Shown here one piece after another: positions 50,146-58,726 of a DNA stretch of 64,000 bases (position 1 is its first letter; the number at the start of each line of letters is the position of its first letter). Origin of the DNA: Chryseobacterium sp. (GTDB lineage: Bacteria > Bacteroidota > Bacteroidia > Flavobacteriales > Weeksellaceae); NCBI GenBank assembly GCA_031277615.1, contig JAITMC010000040.1, positions 186,001-250,000 on the forward strand, read 5' to 3'. A model generated the notes under the pieces. It saw nothing but the letters and a program-made list of their open reading frames with translations, was not told where the DNA came from and made no database searches. The translations under genes and the position numbers were made by a program.

Positions 50146-51504
50146 TTATCCCTGAGCATCATCATCGTCTCCGTTGTGGTGAAATCCGATGGCTCTTCTT
50201 GGCTCTTCTACCACCTGATAGATTTCCAGCTCTTTTTTCAGGGCCTGAATTCTGTACCGGAATTCATCGAAGTTGTTGATGACCACATCAGCGAGGAAAC
50301 GGGCAATCTGTTCCAGGTATTCTTCCGTAAGTTTTCCGGCTGCATCTCTCAGGGCTGCATTCAGCAGATTCTGGTCGATCTTCAGATTTTCATTCCGGGT
50401 TCTCTGATACAGGTTTTTGATCCTTTTTTTCAGGCTCTGGGTAAAGTCGATCAGCATGGTATTGCTGAATACCTTCATCTTTGAAGAGATTTCATGCCAG
50501 AACGGAACTTTATCGGCCTTATTCTTTTTAAGAATTTTATACAGAAGGGAATCTGCTTCCAGATCCTTGGTCATTGCATACAGGATAATTTCTGAGCGTT
50601 CCGCAGCGTTCGGGGGAAAAACAGGGATCATGACATCAAATCTTCCAGGTGCCAGAATTTCTTCATCGATCTCTGAGACTGAATTGGCTGATCCTACCAT
50701 TAGAAGTTCTTCTTTTTCAAACTTTCCGATATAATGCAGGATCAGTTCCTGGGTTTCCAGGTTGCAGGAAGCGATGTCGGTTTCTGCCTTACGTTCCATC
50801 ATAATTTCATCAAAATCATCTAGGAAAAGCAGCACCTTATCTTCCTTCATCATCGTCAGAAGAAAATCATTGAAATTGGTCTTATTGCCATCGATAAAAG
50901 AGGTTCCCAGATAATGTTTTTTAACTTCTTTAAAATGGTATCCTATAATCTCGGCAATTTTGGTGGCCCAGAATATTTTTCCGCTTCCGGGAGGGCCGTA
51001 CAGAACAATTCCTGCCGGTTTGTTGATGCCCCAGTCTTTGATCTGCTGCGGATTAAGGAAAGGTTCCAGTACTGAAGAGATATAAAAGAAAAGGTCTCTG
51101 TAGCCAATAAAATCCCTGTGCTTCAGGCTTGTTTTATGTCCGAAATAATCATAGACAAACTGATAGTTTCCGCCTAATTTATTATCAATTCCGTAGCTTG
51201 AGATGGAGGACCGGAAAAAACCGTTATCAAAAATATTGGGATTGTTTTCTTTAATTGCTTTTTCAATATCTTCTTTAGGCTGATTGATCACCTCAGCGAT
51301 TTGTTCCACGGTTTTATTTTTGTCCAGGTCTTTTTCATACAATCTTAAAAAATCCACATTTTCGCGGGCAAATTTTTCAAAATCTTCTTTCACTTCAAAA
51401 TTGGTGCTGATGCAGATTCCTAATTCAAGGTCGAAATCCTGGATAAACTGTTTAATGGCTTCTGCCGATACATTCAGTTCTTTGGCAAGTTCAATTAACT
51501 TCAT
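50146..51504 (-). CDS. AAA ATPase with IF2-N-like start and altered catalytic motifs
   Basis: A 452-residue AAA-family protein. Residues 1-50 (IELAKELNVSAEAIKQFI) resemble the small IF2 N-terminal fold. A linker (about 60-115) follows, then the AAA core. Walker A (about residues 167-175) reads GPPGSGKI: the Ser/Thr that coordinates Mg2+ is Ile. Walker B is intact (LLFLDDFDEI). Sensor 1 reads MVGSANS, and the usual RPGRFD of the second region of homology reads APGRFD, losing the first arginine-finger residue. The C-terminal helical region ends in acidic DDDDAQG. ATP binding is plausible but hydrolysis may be weak or absent. TAAATTTG lies upstream at 51,524. The cellular role is unknown. Confidence 0.85.
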   Translation of the reverse strand: MKLIELAKELNVSAEAIKQFIQDFDLELGICISTNFEVKEDFEKFARENVDFLRLYEKDLDKNKTVEQIAEVINQPKEDIEKAIKENNPNIFDNGFFRSSISSYGIDNKLGGNYQFVYDYFGHKTSLKHRDFIGYRDLFFYISSVLEPFLNPQQIKDWGINKPAGIVLYGPPGSGKIFWATKIAEIIGYHFKEVKKHYLGTSFIDGNKTNFNDFLLTMMKEDKVLLFLDDFDEIMMERKAETDIASCNLETQELILHYIGKFEKEELLMVGSANSVSEIDEEILAPGRFDVMIPVFPPNAAERSEIILYAMTKDLEADSLLYKILKKNKADKVPFWHEISSKMKVFSNTMLIDFTQSLKKRIKNLYQRTRNENLKIDQNLLNAALRDAAGKLTEEYLEQIARFLADVVINNFDEFRYRIQALKKELEIYQVVEEPRRAIGFHHNGDDDDAQG

Positions 51505-51523
51505 AATTCCCGATTAATTCTAT

Positions 51524-51531
51524 CAAATTTA
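51524..51531 (-). promoter_or_regulatory. Minus-7 box of the AAA ATPase gene
   Basis: TAAATTTG on the minus strand, 19 bp before the ATG. Confidence 0.55.
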
Positions 51532-51655
51532 ATGTTTTAATCTTAAAAATCTATTGAAAAGAGTATTAAAGTTTGCTAAATAGTGAATCGTAAGAATTTA
51601 TTTTATCAATGATGAACAGCTGCTGTATTCTTTTGCTGATCCGTTATTTTACGGT

Positions 51656-52627
51656 TCATTTCATTAATAGCCTCTTCAATAATCGGGGTTGATCCTGATT
51701 GATATAATGTCCGCTTTCCGGAGCCATAATCTGCCTGCTGTCGGAAGACATTTTTAAAAGGTCCTGCTGCATTTTATCCCATGCAGTCAGCATTTCTTTC
51801 TTTAATTTTTCATTTTTAATAAAACGGTTATACCTTGTTTTGTCCGCAGCAGTGATGACGTATAAAGGAATTGCGCCTAAAGTCTGTATTCCTGCAGCTT
51901 CTTTTTTGATAGACTTCATCTGGTCCTGCTCTTCCAGTACAGCATCCGCACTTTTGTATAGAAGTGCCGGCATAACAGAGTTCTGGTAGGTATATTCCGC
52001 TCCTGCCGGAAACATATTCTTAAACATCAGTCTGGCTATACCGAATGTATTGGCAAATTTCAGGAAACCTCCCGGCAGCCCCTGATTGACCATTTTATAC
52101 AGCTCCGGCGACAGGTATTTTTCATCTTCGGGATGCTGGCTGTCTACCCAGATCACTCCGGCTACCTCCTGCGGATATTGCTGAACAAAAAAACGGGTAA
52201 GTGTTCCGCCGAAAGAATGTCCTACAAGAATATAAGGCTTAGGAATCTTCGCATTTTCAAGCAAAGTATGAAGTTCTTCCGCCATTTTTTGTCCTGTTTT
52301 GGGTTCTGTTCCTCTTTCACTCCATAAAATTCCTGAGCGGTCGTATGAAAATGTTGTGTACGTTTTGGGCAGCTGTTGCTGAATAGGGTACCACTGCAAA
52401 TGTCCGGCAGGATCAAAGGCGGTTTCAAAAACAACGGAAGGTCCTCCTGATCCCTGTTTCAGATAATGCATGGTGTGATTTCCCACTTTTGCCAGTTCTC
52501 CGTCAGGCTTTATTTTTTCGGCTTCTGAGCGGGAAATTCTTTCAAAAATAATTCCTGAAACCAAAAAGAGAATAATGAGGGCCAATAAAGCCATCCCCAG
52601 CCTTTTCAGCCATTTGAGCGTTTTCAT
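51656..52627 (-). CDS. Alpha/beta hydrolase, membrane-anchored or exported
   Basis: A 323-residue hydrolase. An N-terminal hydrophobic helix (about residues 12-28) acts as anchor or signal. The nucleophile elbow is GHSFGG (about 138). ESGHYINQDQP near the C terminus supplies the catalytic His, and WVDSQHPEDE lies in the cap region. The AGHLQWYPIQQQL and SYDRSGILWSE blocks are typical of prolyl-aminopeptidase-like esterases in this superfamily. The substrate is unknown. It has no close same-strand partner. Confidence 0.85.
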   Translation of the reverse strand: MKTLKWLKRLGMALLALIILFLVSGIIFERISRSEAEKIKPDGELAKVGNHTMHYLKQGSGGPSVVFETAFDPAGHLQWYPIQQQLPKTYTTFSYDRSGILWSERGTEPKTGQKMAEELHTLLENAKIPKPYILVGHSFGGTLTRFFVQQYPQEVAGVIWVDSQHPEDEKYLSPELYKMVNQGLPGGFLKFANTFGIARLMFKNMFPAGAEYTYQNSVMPALLYKSADAVLEEQDQMKSIKKEAAGIQTLGAIPLYVITAADKTRYNRFIKNEKLKKEMLTAWDKMQQDLLKMSSDSRQIMAPESGHYINQDQPRLLKRLLMK

Positions 52628-52831
52628 ACGTTATATTTTTAATGGGTTGTGATTATTATTTACCCAATAAGTATTTTCTTCACAAAAAAAGTTACATCTA
52701 TAAGGCAATGAAAATCTGAATCTTAATTTATATTTTGAAAAGCTTCAACAATTGCTGACTTCAGAAAAATATTCTTCATTTTGTAACAATCTCAGGATTA
52801 ATGAGACCTACTACTATGTAAAACAAATAAC

Positions 52832-53743
52832 ATGGAAAAAGTTTTGTCAGTAAAGAATTTGACTAAAAAATTCAAAAGGACGGTTGTAAATAATATCTCT
52901 TTTGATGTGGAAAGAGGAAATGTTTACGGCCTGCTGGGACCTAACGGAAGCGGTAAATCAACGACATTCGGGATGCTTCTTTCGACGATTAATCCTACCA
53001 GTGGCGACTGGTACTGGTTCGGGCAGAAAGGCACCGGGCCTGAGACCCTGAAAAAGATCGGAGCGATAATTGAACAGCCGAACTTCTACCCTTATCTGGA
53101 TGCAGAGACCAACCTTAAGATTGTTGCTGAAATTAAAGGAACACCTTATTCAAGAATAGAAGAAGTTTTGAAAACCGTTGGCCTTCTGGAGCGAAAAAAA
53201 GATACTTTCAAAACTTATTCGCTGGGAATGAAACAACGTCTTTCCATAGCTTCTGCTCTGCTGAACACCCCGGAAGTGCTGATTCTGGATGAGCCAACCA
53301 ACGGTCTTGATCCGGAAGGAATTATTCAGATCAGGGAAATCATCAGTGATATTGCCAAAAGAGGAATCACCATTATTATTGCCAGCCATCTTCTTGATGA
53401 AATAGAAAAAATATGCAGCCATGTCATTGTTCTGAAGGAAGGAAATTCCATCTATTGCGGAAGAGTAGACGAAATGACGGCCAACAACGGATATTTTGAA
53501 TTAAAAGCAGACAACAATACGCTCTTGCTAAGCGCACTGGAAGAGCTTCAATGGTTTGCTTCGGTAAAAACAGAAGGCGAAATCATCAAAGCCCAGATCC
53601 GCGAGGATGCCTCTGTTTCTGCGTCTGCCCTGAATCAGAAACTGGCTGAAAAAGGAATTTTCCTTTCTCATTTGACCAGGAAAAAACTCTCTCTTGAATC
53701 TCAGTTCCTTGAACTTGTAAAAAACACCAATAACCATGCTTAG
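52832..53743 (+). CDS. ABC transporter ATP-binding protein
   Basis: A 303-residue ABC ATPase of the BcrA/DRA type. Walker A is GPNGSGKST (about residues 34-42), the Q-loop is IIEQPNFYPYL, the signature is YSLGMKQRLSIA (about 130) and Walker B is VLILDEPTNGLDPEG (about 150). A 70-residue C-terminal extension (about 230-303) is typical of lantibiotic/bacitracin-type exporters. It overlaps the permease gene by 8 bp, so the two are translated together. A role in peptide efflux or self-protection is a family-level guess. Confidence 0.94.
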   Translation: MEKVLSVKNLTKKFKRTVVNNISFDVERGNVYGLLGPNGSGKSTTFGMLLSTINPTSGDWYWFGQKGTGPETLKKIGAIIEQPNFYPYLDAETNLKIVAEIKGTPYSRIEEVLKTVGLLERKKDTFKTYSLGMKQRLSIASALLNTPEVLILDEPTNGLDPEGIIQIREIISDIAKRGITIIIASHLLDEIEKICSHVIVLKEGNSIYCGRVDEMTANNGYFELKADNNTLLLSALEELQWFASVKTEGEIIKAQIREDASVSASALNQKLAEKGIFLSHLTRKKLSLESQFLELVKNTNNHA

Positions 53744-54581
53744 ACTATTAAAACTTGAATATTATAAAAATCTGAATTACCGACCGTTCAGAATTTTTAC
53801 GGCCCTATATTTTGCCATCCTGATTGTTCTTCTTTTTATCGGACTTGTGGATATCGATGTTTTCGGTGCCACGATCAACCTGAAGGAAGAGGGCATCTAC
53901 AACTTCCCTGAAATATGGAATTTTACGACCTGGATCGTAGCATTGCTGAAGATTTTTCTCGGGCTGATCATTGTGTTTTCTATCTCCCAGGAATTCACCA
54001 ACCGGATGTTTAAACAAAATACCATCGATGGTTTAAGCAGAAAAGAATTTATCGGCTCGAAGCTGCTTACGATTACTGTTTTTACAGCGACCTCTACTTT
54101 ACTGGTATTTATTATTACCTTATTTCTGGGGTATAAGTACTCTGCTGTAACAGATTCTGCAAAGGTTTTTGAAGAGGTTTTCTTTATCGGAAACTATTTT
54201 GTAAAACTGTTTACCTTCTTCTGTTTCCTGATGTTTCTTTCGGTATTGCTTAGAAAATCCATGTTTGTATTCTTTGGATTCTTTGTCTACTGGATCGCGG
54301 AAGGCATTCTTACCGTAGTGGAAACATTTCAGAAAGTAAAAGGCTTACAGGAAGCCGAAAGAATGAAGGTTATGAAAGACGAATTTTTCATCACCCATAT
54401 GTTGCCGCTTGAGAGCATGTCCAGCCTTATTCCTAACCCGATGATGCGTCTGAAAATGGCTAAAATGATGGGGCTTCAGTATGAGTTTACCTACCCTGTT
54501 GAAAGCCTTATTGCCTGTATCGTATGGTCCGGCATCTTTATTTTCGGATCGTACTGGATTCTGAGAAAAAGAGATTGGTAG
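53736..54581 (+). CDS. ABC transporter permease (ABC-2 type)
   Basis: A 281-residue membrane permease pairing with the ATPase at 52,832. Six hydrophobic segments fit the ABC-2/BcrB layout: about residues 20-38, 65-90, 105-128, 145-165, 172-192 and 255-275. The EFTNRMFKQNTIDGLSRKEFIGSKLL loop after TM2 is the usual coupling-helix region. The start overlaps the ATPase gene and the stop is followed 20 bp later by a terminator. Transported substrate is unknown. Confidence 0.9.
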   Translation: MLRLLKLEYYKNLNYRPFRIFTALYFAILIVLLFIGLVDIDVFGATINLKEEGIYNFPEIWNFTTWIVALLKIFLGLIIVFSISQEFTNRMFKQNTIDGLSRKEFIGSKLLTITVFTATSTLLVFIITLFLGYKYSAVTDSAKVFEEVFFIGNYFVKLFTFFCFLMFLSVLLRKSMFVFFGFFVYWIAEGILTVVETFQKVKGLQEAERMKVMKDEFFITHMLPLESMSSLIPNPMMRLKMAKMMGLQYEFTYPVESLIACIVWSGIFIFGSYWILRKRDW

Positions 54582-54600
54582 ATCTTCACAATAAAAAATC

Positions 54601-54627
54601 AAAGTGGTCCGCAGGGATCACTTTTTT
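54601..54627 (+). terminator. Terminator of the ABC transporter operon
   Basis: AAAGTGGTCC and GGATCACTTT (one G-T pair) around GCAG, running into six T. Confidence 0.88.
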
Positions 54628-54687
54628 GTTTTAAGAATACTTAAGTGGTAAAATATGTTTATCCTAAAAATTTGGAAAAAATACAAA

Positions 54688-54818
54688 ACACTTTAGTTCA
54701 GCTAAGCTATTATCTTTGTGTAAATAAAGTATACTTTAGTTTTTGAAAATCTTTGATTTTCTCCTTACATGTACTTTTTATGCAGTCTCTTTTAAACTTC
54801 TAAAGTGCACTAAAGTGT
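54688..54818. repeat. 131-bp element with terminal inverted repeats, copy A
   Basis: It begins ACACTTTAGT and ends ACTAAAGTGT, its exact inverse; one more base pairs on each side. Inside, AGTATACTTTAGT (left) and CTAAAGTG (right) form a second inverted pair. It has no coding frame. The length equals copy B, and I count about 14 differences by eye (near 89% identity). Confidence 0.85.
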
Positions 54819-55080
54819 TTACCTCTAATCTATATATTTAAATGTACCATCTGAATCCGACAGCAATTTTGTAAAGTGAATATTTTCACGCAAAGGCTAC
54901 ATTTAGACAGAGCTGATTTCAGGGAGCAAAGATGGGAATCAACTACGTTGATCCGACTAAGCGGATGTTGTAAATAAGCCATTTAATTCTACTAAAAGAT
55001 ACATCACAAATCTGCCGGATCTGCGAGACTACAAAAACATAAAGATCTGTGCCGATCTGAGGAATCTGTGGGAAATAAAA

Positions 55081-55211
55081 ACACTTTAGTTCCGGTAAGT
55101 TATCATCGTTGTGCAAGTGAAGTATACTTTAGTTTCCGAAATTCTTTAATTTTCTCCTTACGTGTACTTTTTATACAGTCTCTTTTAAACTTCTAAAGTG
55201 CACTAAAGTGT
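55081..55211. repeat. 131-bp element with terminal inverted repeats, copy B
   Basis: Same ends and internal layout as copy A, in direct orientation. The right 60 bp (from TTTTCTCCTTAC to the end) differs at only two positions. Its right end lies 78 bp before the WYL regulator start. Confidence 0.85.
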
Positions 55212-55262
55212 CTAAAACCTACCTTATTATATGTATTAGTCAGGAAATCTGTGGAAATTATA

Positions 55263-55270
55263 TAAATTTG
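55263..55270 (+). promoter_or_regulatory. Minus-7 box of the WYL regulator gene
   Basis: TAAATTTG, 19 bp before the ATG at 55,290. Confidence 0.55.
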
Positions 55271-55289
55271 TCTATCATAGAAAAAGACC

Positions 55290-55970
55290 ATGAACAGAAT
55301 CGACCGGCTGATCTCCGTACTGACGACCCTTCAGTCTAAAAAGTTTGTGACGGCAGATTATATTGCTGATAAATATGAGATCAGTATACGAACCGTCTAC
55401 AGAGATATTAAGGCGCTCGGAGAAATCGGGGTTCCCATCGACTATGAACCGCAGAAAGGCTACACCGTTCTTCAGGGATTTTTTCTTCCTCCTGTGCTGC
55501 TGACCAGTGATGAGGCCAACGCCCTGATTATGATCGCGAAACTATCGGAACGGTATACCGACAAAACTATTCATAAGAATGTTTCCAATGCCATTGATAA
55601 GATAAAATCTGTCCTGAAAAACAGTGAAAAAGAAAAAGCCGATCTGCTTCAGGAAAAAATAGGAATTTATGTTTCCCCTGAGACAGACCACAGCCGGGAT
55701 TATCTGACCATCATACAAAATGCGATTGTTGACAAAAAGATCCTGAAAATAAACTACATCAACAATCAAAATGAAGCCAGCGAAAGAGAAACAGAGCCCA
55801 TCGGAATGAGTTTTTATACCAACCAATGGCATCTTATTGCCTGGTGCCGCATCCGTCATGAATACCGCGATTTTAAGGTTTTACAGATTCAGAAGCTCGA
55901 AAACACAGGCCAGCCCTTCAAAAAGGAAAATCATTTTACCCTTCAGGAATATATCAATTCCCTGACTTGA
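55290..55970 (+). CDS. WYL-domain transcriptional regulator (YafY-like)
   Basis: A 226-residue regulator. An N-terminal DeoR/HTH_11-type winged helix (about residues 1-60, TADYIADKYEISIRTVYRDI) is followed by a WYL sensor domain (about 135-205, WHLIAWCRIRHEYRDFKVL). The WYL C-extension found in longer relatives is missing, so this is a short form. It lies 71 bp upstream of a zinc-ribbon/HEAT gene pair in the same direction, a common arrangement in which the regulator controls its neighbours. Control and ligand are inferred. Confidence 0.9.
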   Translation: MNRIDRLISVLTTLQSKKFVTADYIADKYEISIRTVYRDIKALGEIGVPIDYEPQKGYTVLQGFFLPPVLLTSDEANALIMIAKLSERYTDKTIHKNVSNAIDKIKSVLKNSEKEKADLLQEKIGIYVSPETDHSRDYLTIIQNAIVDKKILKINYINNQNEASERETEPIGMSFYTNQWHLIAWCRIRHEYRDFKVLQIQKLENTGQPFKKENHFTLQEYINSLT

Positions 55971-56014
55971 TTTTTTTTAAAACAGACTGACATAGGGTTG
56001 TCATACTGCCCTTT

Positions 56015-56022
56015 TACCTTTG
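56015..56022 (+). promoter_or_regulatory. Minus-7 box of the zinc-ribbon/HEAT pair
   Basis: TACCTTTG, 19 bp before the ATG at 56,042. A TTG at 55,998 is 14 bp upstream, shorter than usual. Confidence 0.5.
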
Positions 56023-56041
56023 CTCAAAATTCGTAAAAAAC

Positions 56042-56311
56042 ATGGATCAAACCTACAAAAACTGTCAGAGCTGCGGCATGCCTCTGAAAAAATCACCCAA
56101 CGGAGGCGGAACCAATGCAGACGGAACTATCAGCACCGTATACTGCGACTACTGTTATCAGAACGGCCTGTTTAAACAGCCTGATATCAGCGCAGCAGAA
56201 ATGCAGCACTTTGTAAAACTCAAAATGAAAGAAATGGGATTCCCCGGATTTCTGGCCGGTTTATTTTCAAAAGGAATTCCTAAATTAGAACGCTGGAAAA
56301 AACAAAACTGA
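56042..56311 (+). CDS. Putative zinc-ribbon protein (PF12674 type)
   Basis: An 89-residue protein with two CxxC pairs: CQSCGMPL near residue 8 and YCDYCYQNGLF near 38. This matches the small double-ribbon family often written zinc ribbon domain protein. The C-terminal half is helical (AAEMQHFVKLKMKEMGFPGF). It starts 71 bp after the WYL gene and is followed 8 bp later by the HEAT-repeat gene. Function is unknown; relatives often sit beside WYL regulators. Confidence 0.85.
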   Translation: MDQTYKNCQSCGMPLKKSPNGGGTNADGTISTVYCDYCYQNGLFKQPDISAAEMQHFVKLKMKEMGFPGFLAGLFSKGIPKLERWKKQN

Positions 56312-56319
56312 AAAATACA

Positions 56320-56838
56320 ATGACAATCGAAGAACTATTCAAAGACAAAGCCGTAAAGGCCAAAGAAAAAACAGAGATCATCAGCAAGTGGATCCTGGAC
56401 GGATCGCTGCCAACCGATGAGCTGATCTCCTTTGCCGAAAAAGGAAAAGATCCGGTAAAAGGAACCTGTATTGAAGCACTGGAATATGCTACCAAACAGA
56501 AACCCGACATGGCAGATGAAACGATCCTTACCTTCGTTACCTCTACCCTTCCTGAAAAAGCGCCCAGAATAAAATGGGAAAGTGCCAAGGTGATTGGTAA
56601 TATCGCCCACCAATTTCCCGATCAGCTGGAAAAACCGATCCAGGGGCTGCTTGCCAATACCGATGACGAAGGAACCGTGGTACGGTGGAGTGCTGCATTT
56701 GCGTTAGGAGAAATCCTGAAAATGAAAACCAAACACAACGCCACCCTTCTTCCTGCTATAGAAAGCATCTGTGAAAAAGAAGAAAAGAACAGCATTAAAA
56801 AAATCTATCTGGATGCGATCAAAAAGACCGCAAAATAA
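56320..56838 (+). CDS. HEAT-repeat protein
   Basis: A 172-residue all-helical protein. Two or three HEAT-like helix pairs are visible: PRIKWESAKVIGNIAHQFPD (about residues 86-105), VVRWSAAFALGEILKMK (about 124-140) and the flanking helices. It is soluble and probably binds a protein partner. It lies 8 bp after the zinc-ribbon gene and shares its transcript. No enzymatic motif is present. Confidence 0.85.
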   Translation: MTIEELFKDKAVKAKEKTEIISKWILDGSLPTDELISFAEKGKDPVKGTCIEALEYATKQKPDMADETILTFVTSTLPEKAPRIKWESAKVIGNIAHQFPDQLEKPIQGLLANTDDEGTVVRWSAAFALGEILKMKTKHNATLLPAIESICEKEEKNSIKKIYLDAIKKTAK

Positions 56839-56840
56839 TT

Positions 56841-56860
56841 AGGCGGACTTTAGTCCGCCT
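56841..56860. terminator. Strong hairpin between convergent genes
   Basis: AGGCGGACT and AGTCCGCCT with a 2-base loop. No true T run follows on either strand (AATTATTTT on the minus strand), so terminator function is likely but not certain. Confidence 0.6.
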
Positions 56861-56872
56861 CTATTGAATAAT

Positions 56873-58459
56873 TTACAAAACAATCTCTTTCTCTATTCCC
56901 ATTTCTTCCAGGAAGATTTCATCATGGGAAATGACGATCAGGGTTCCCCTGTAATCTTTGATCGATTCTGTTAAAATTTCAACATTCTGAAGATCAAGAT
57001 TATTGGTCGGCTCATCCAGAACAATCATATCCGGAGCTGTAGAACTGATAGAAAGTCCGCAAAGCAGCAGCCGGAGACGTTCTCCGCCACTTAAAGCCCG
57101 ACATTTCTTGTCCCAGGTGTCTTTTCCGAACAGAAACCTTGACAGCATGGTTTTCACCTCAGATTCCAGCAAAGCACCGTCATTGAACTGCTGCACAAAT
57201 TCTTCCACGGAAATATCCCCATTGATCATTGAATATTCCTGATCAATATAAAGCATATTAAAATCCGTTCTCGTTATTTTTCCTGCCGAAGGTTCATATT
57301 TTCCGATCAAAAGCCCGATCAGCGTTGTTTTTCCTGAACCGTTTGCTCCCTTCACCGCGATCCTGTCGCCACTGAGAATGTCAAGACTGATATTTTCTTT
57401 CCAAAGGTTTTCAGAAATATACTGATAATTGACTTCTTCTACTGTGATCAGAATTTTCCCGGAATGCAACCCTGAATCATTAAAATTCACTTTCATCTGA
57501 TCCGCATTTTTCACAGAAGACCGGAGATCCCGGAGATCTCCGGAAATACCGCTGATCTTTTCGGCGTGAATATTTTTAAGTTTTGAGGTATTTTTTTCAG
57601 CATTATTCCTGAGTGTATTCATCATGATTCTTGCCACCCCGGATTTTTCCTGTTTCTGTTTTCCTCTGGCATCCAGTTTTTGCTTACGTTCCAGCGTTTC
57701 ACGTTCTTTCTCTTTGGCCTTTTTCAGTGCGCGTTCCTTAGCGTGAATATCGTTCTGCAGGGCTTCCTGTTCTACTGCTTTCTGTTCTGCATAGAAATCG
57801 TAATTCCCGCCATAGGTATCAATTCCCTGGCTGCTGAGTTCAAAAATAGTATCTGCAAGGTTAAGCAAAGCCCGGTCATGGCTGACCATAACAACAGACG
57901 CAGATGTTTTATCAATAAGATCATACAGCAGTTTACGCCCGTCCAGATCAAGATGGTTGGTAGGTTCGTCCAGTAAAATGATTTCAGGCTGGTTGATCTG
58001 GATTCCTGCCAGGAAGACTTTTGTTTTTTCACCCCCGCTCAGACTGTCCAGCTTCTGATCCAGTTCCAGACTGTCCAGTTTCCAGTAATTGAGTGCATTT
58101 TGACAGCGTTCTTCAATATCCCAGTCGTCATTCAGGATTTCAAAATATTCCTCATCAACTTCTCCTTCCGTAATTTTATGAAGAGCATTCAGCTTCCGAT
58201 CTATTCTGAGGCATTCAGCTATCGTCAGGTCATTAAAGTTTCCGAACATCTGGGGAACGTAATATAAATCCCCTTTCACGGTAACGGTACCTTCCAGAGG
58301 CTGAATTTCACCTGCTATTATTTTAAGCAGGGTTGATTTGCCCATTCCGTTACTTCCGGTGAGCGCTGATTTTGTATGAGGCTGAATCGTGATATTGAGA
58401 TGATTAAAAAGGAGATCCCTTCCCGGGAACCCATAGGATAAATGTTGAAGCAAAATCAT
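56873..58459 (-). CDS. ABC-F family ATPase (ribosome-associated)
   Basis: A 528-residue protein with two ABC ATPase domains and no membrane segment, the ABC-F layout. Walker A motifs are GSNGMGKST (about residue 35) and GANGSGKTT (about 370). Signatures are LSGGEKTKV (about 140) and LSGGERLRL (about 460), and both Walker B sequences end LLDEPTNHLD or VLDEPTNNLD. The linker (about 220-300) is long, highly charged and Lys/Glu-rich. ABC-F proteins act on translating ribosomes, and some give antibiotic resistance; which kind this is cannot be told. A promoter about 108 bp upstream and a 12-codon frame in the leader suggest ribosome-sensed control. Confidence 0.93.
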   Translation of the reverse strand: MILLQHLSYGFPGRDLLFNHLNITIQPHTKSALTGSNGMGKSTLLKIIAGEIQPLEGTVTVKGDLYYVPQMFGNFNDLTIAECLRIDRKLNALHKITEGEVDEEYFEILNDDWDIEERCQNALNYWKLDSLELDQKLDSLSGGEKTKVFLAGIQINQPEIILLDEPTNHLDLDGRKLLYDLIDKTSASVVMVSHDRALLNLADTIFELSSQGIDTYGGNYDFYAEQKAVEQEALQNDIHAKERALKKAKEKERETLERKQKLDARGKQKQEKSGVARIMMNTLRNNAEKNTSKLKNIHAEKISGISGDLRDLRSSVKNADQMKVNFNDSGLHSGKILITVEEVNYQYISENLWKENISLDILSGDRIAVKGANGSGKTTLIGLLIGKYEPSAGKITRTDFNMLYIDQEYSMINGDISVEEFVQQFNDGALLESEVKTMLSRFLFGKDTWDKKCRALSGGERLRLLLCGLSISSTAPDMIVLDEPTNNLDLQNVEILTESIKDYRGTLIVISHDEIFLEEMGIEKEIVL

Positions 58460-58469
58460 AATTTCTTTC

Positions 58470-58508
58470 TTATATAAAAGTTAAACGCGGTAACTGTCGG
58501 GTTACCAT
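58470..58508 (-). CDS. Candidate leader peptide of the ABC-F gene
   Basis: A 12-codon frame, MVTRQLPRLTFI, ends 10 bp before the ABC-F ATG, on the same predicted transcript. The first codons overlap a GGTAAC / GTTACC hairpin (58,489-58,506). Translated leaders that sense stalled ribosomes are known for several ABC-F resistance genes. Whether this one is translated is unknown. Confidence 0.35.
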   Translation of the reverse strand: MVTRQLPRLTFI

Positions 58509-58566
58509 TGATAAAAGTCTGAAAGAAATTAAATCCTACATGTCCGTATTTTGGGTTTTGAAAGTA

Positions 58567-58574
58567 CAAATATA
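58567..58574 (-). promoter_or_regulatory. Minus-7 box of the ABC-F gene
   Basis: TATATTTG on the minus strand, 107 bp before the ABC-F ATG. It implies an unusually long leader of about 100 bases for this genome. Confidence 0.45.
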
Positions 58575-58699
58575 CTACAAATCATTGAAACAGCCACTTT
58601 TATGATGTTCTTTATAAGGCTTTCCGGGTTTAAACTCACTCAGAAACAGCTTTATGAAAATGGAAGCGGTATAGATTTCTGCATTCTCTCAAAAATCCG

Positions 58700-58707
58700 T
58701 AACTTTG
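58700..58707 (+). promoter_or_regulatory. Minus-7 box of hpt
   Basis: TAACTTTG, 19 bp before the ATG at 58,727. Confidence 0.6.
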
Positions 58708-58726
58708 CCACCTACTAAAATTTTTT

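Larger units (their letters stand above)
54628..55262. other. Gene-free gap with two repeat elements
   Basis: This is the largest gap in the window. It holds no credible coding frame. It contains two copies of a 131-bp element (listed separately) in the same orientation, 262 bp apart. Between them is unrelated sequence ending in GATCTGTG/AATCTGTGGG words that match the 3.3-kb gap. Confidence 0.7.

Noticed and set aside
54687..55211. Insertion sequence with transposase
   Set aside because: The inverted-repeat elements contain no coding frame and no transposase lies nearby; at most they are non-autonomous elements.
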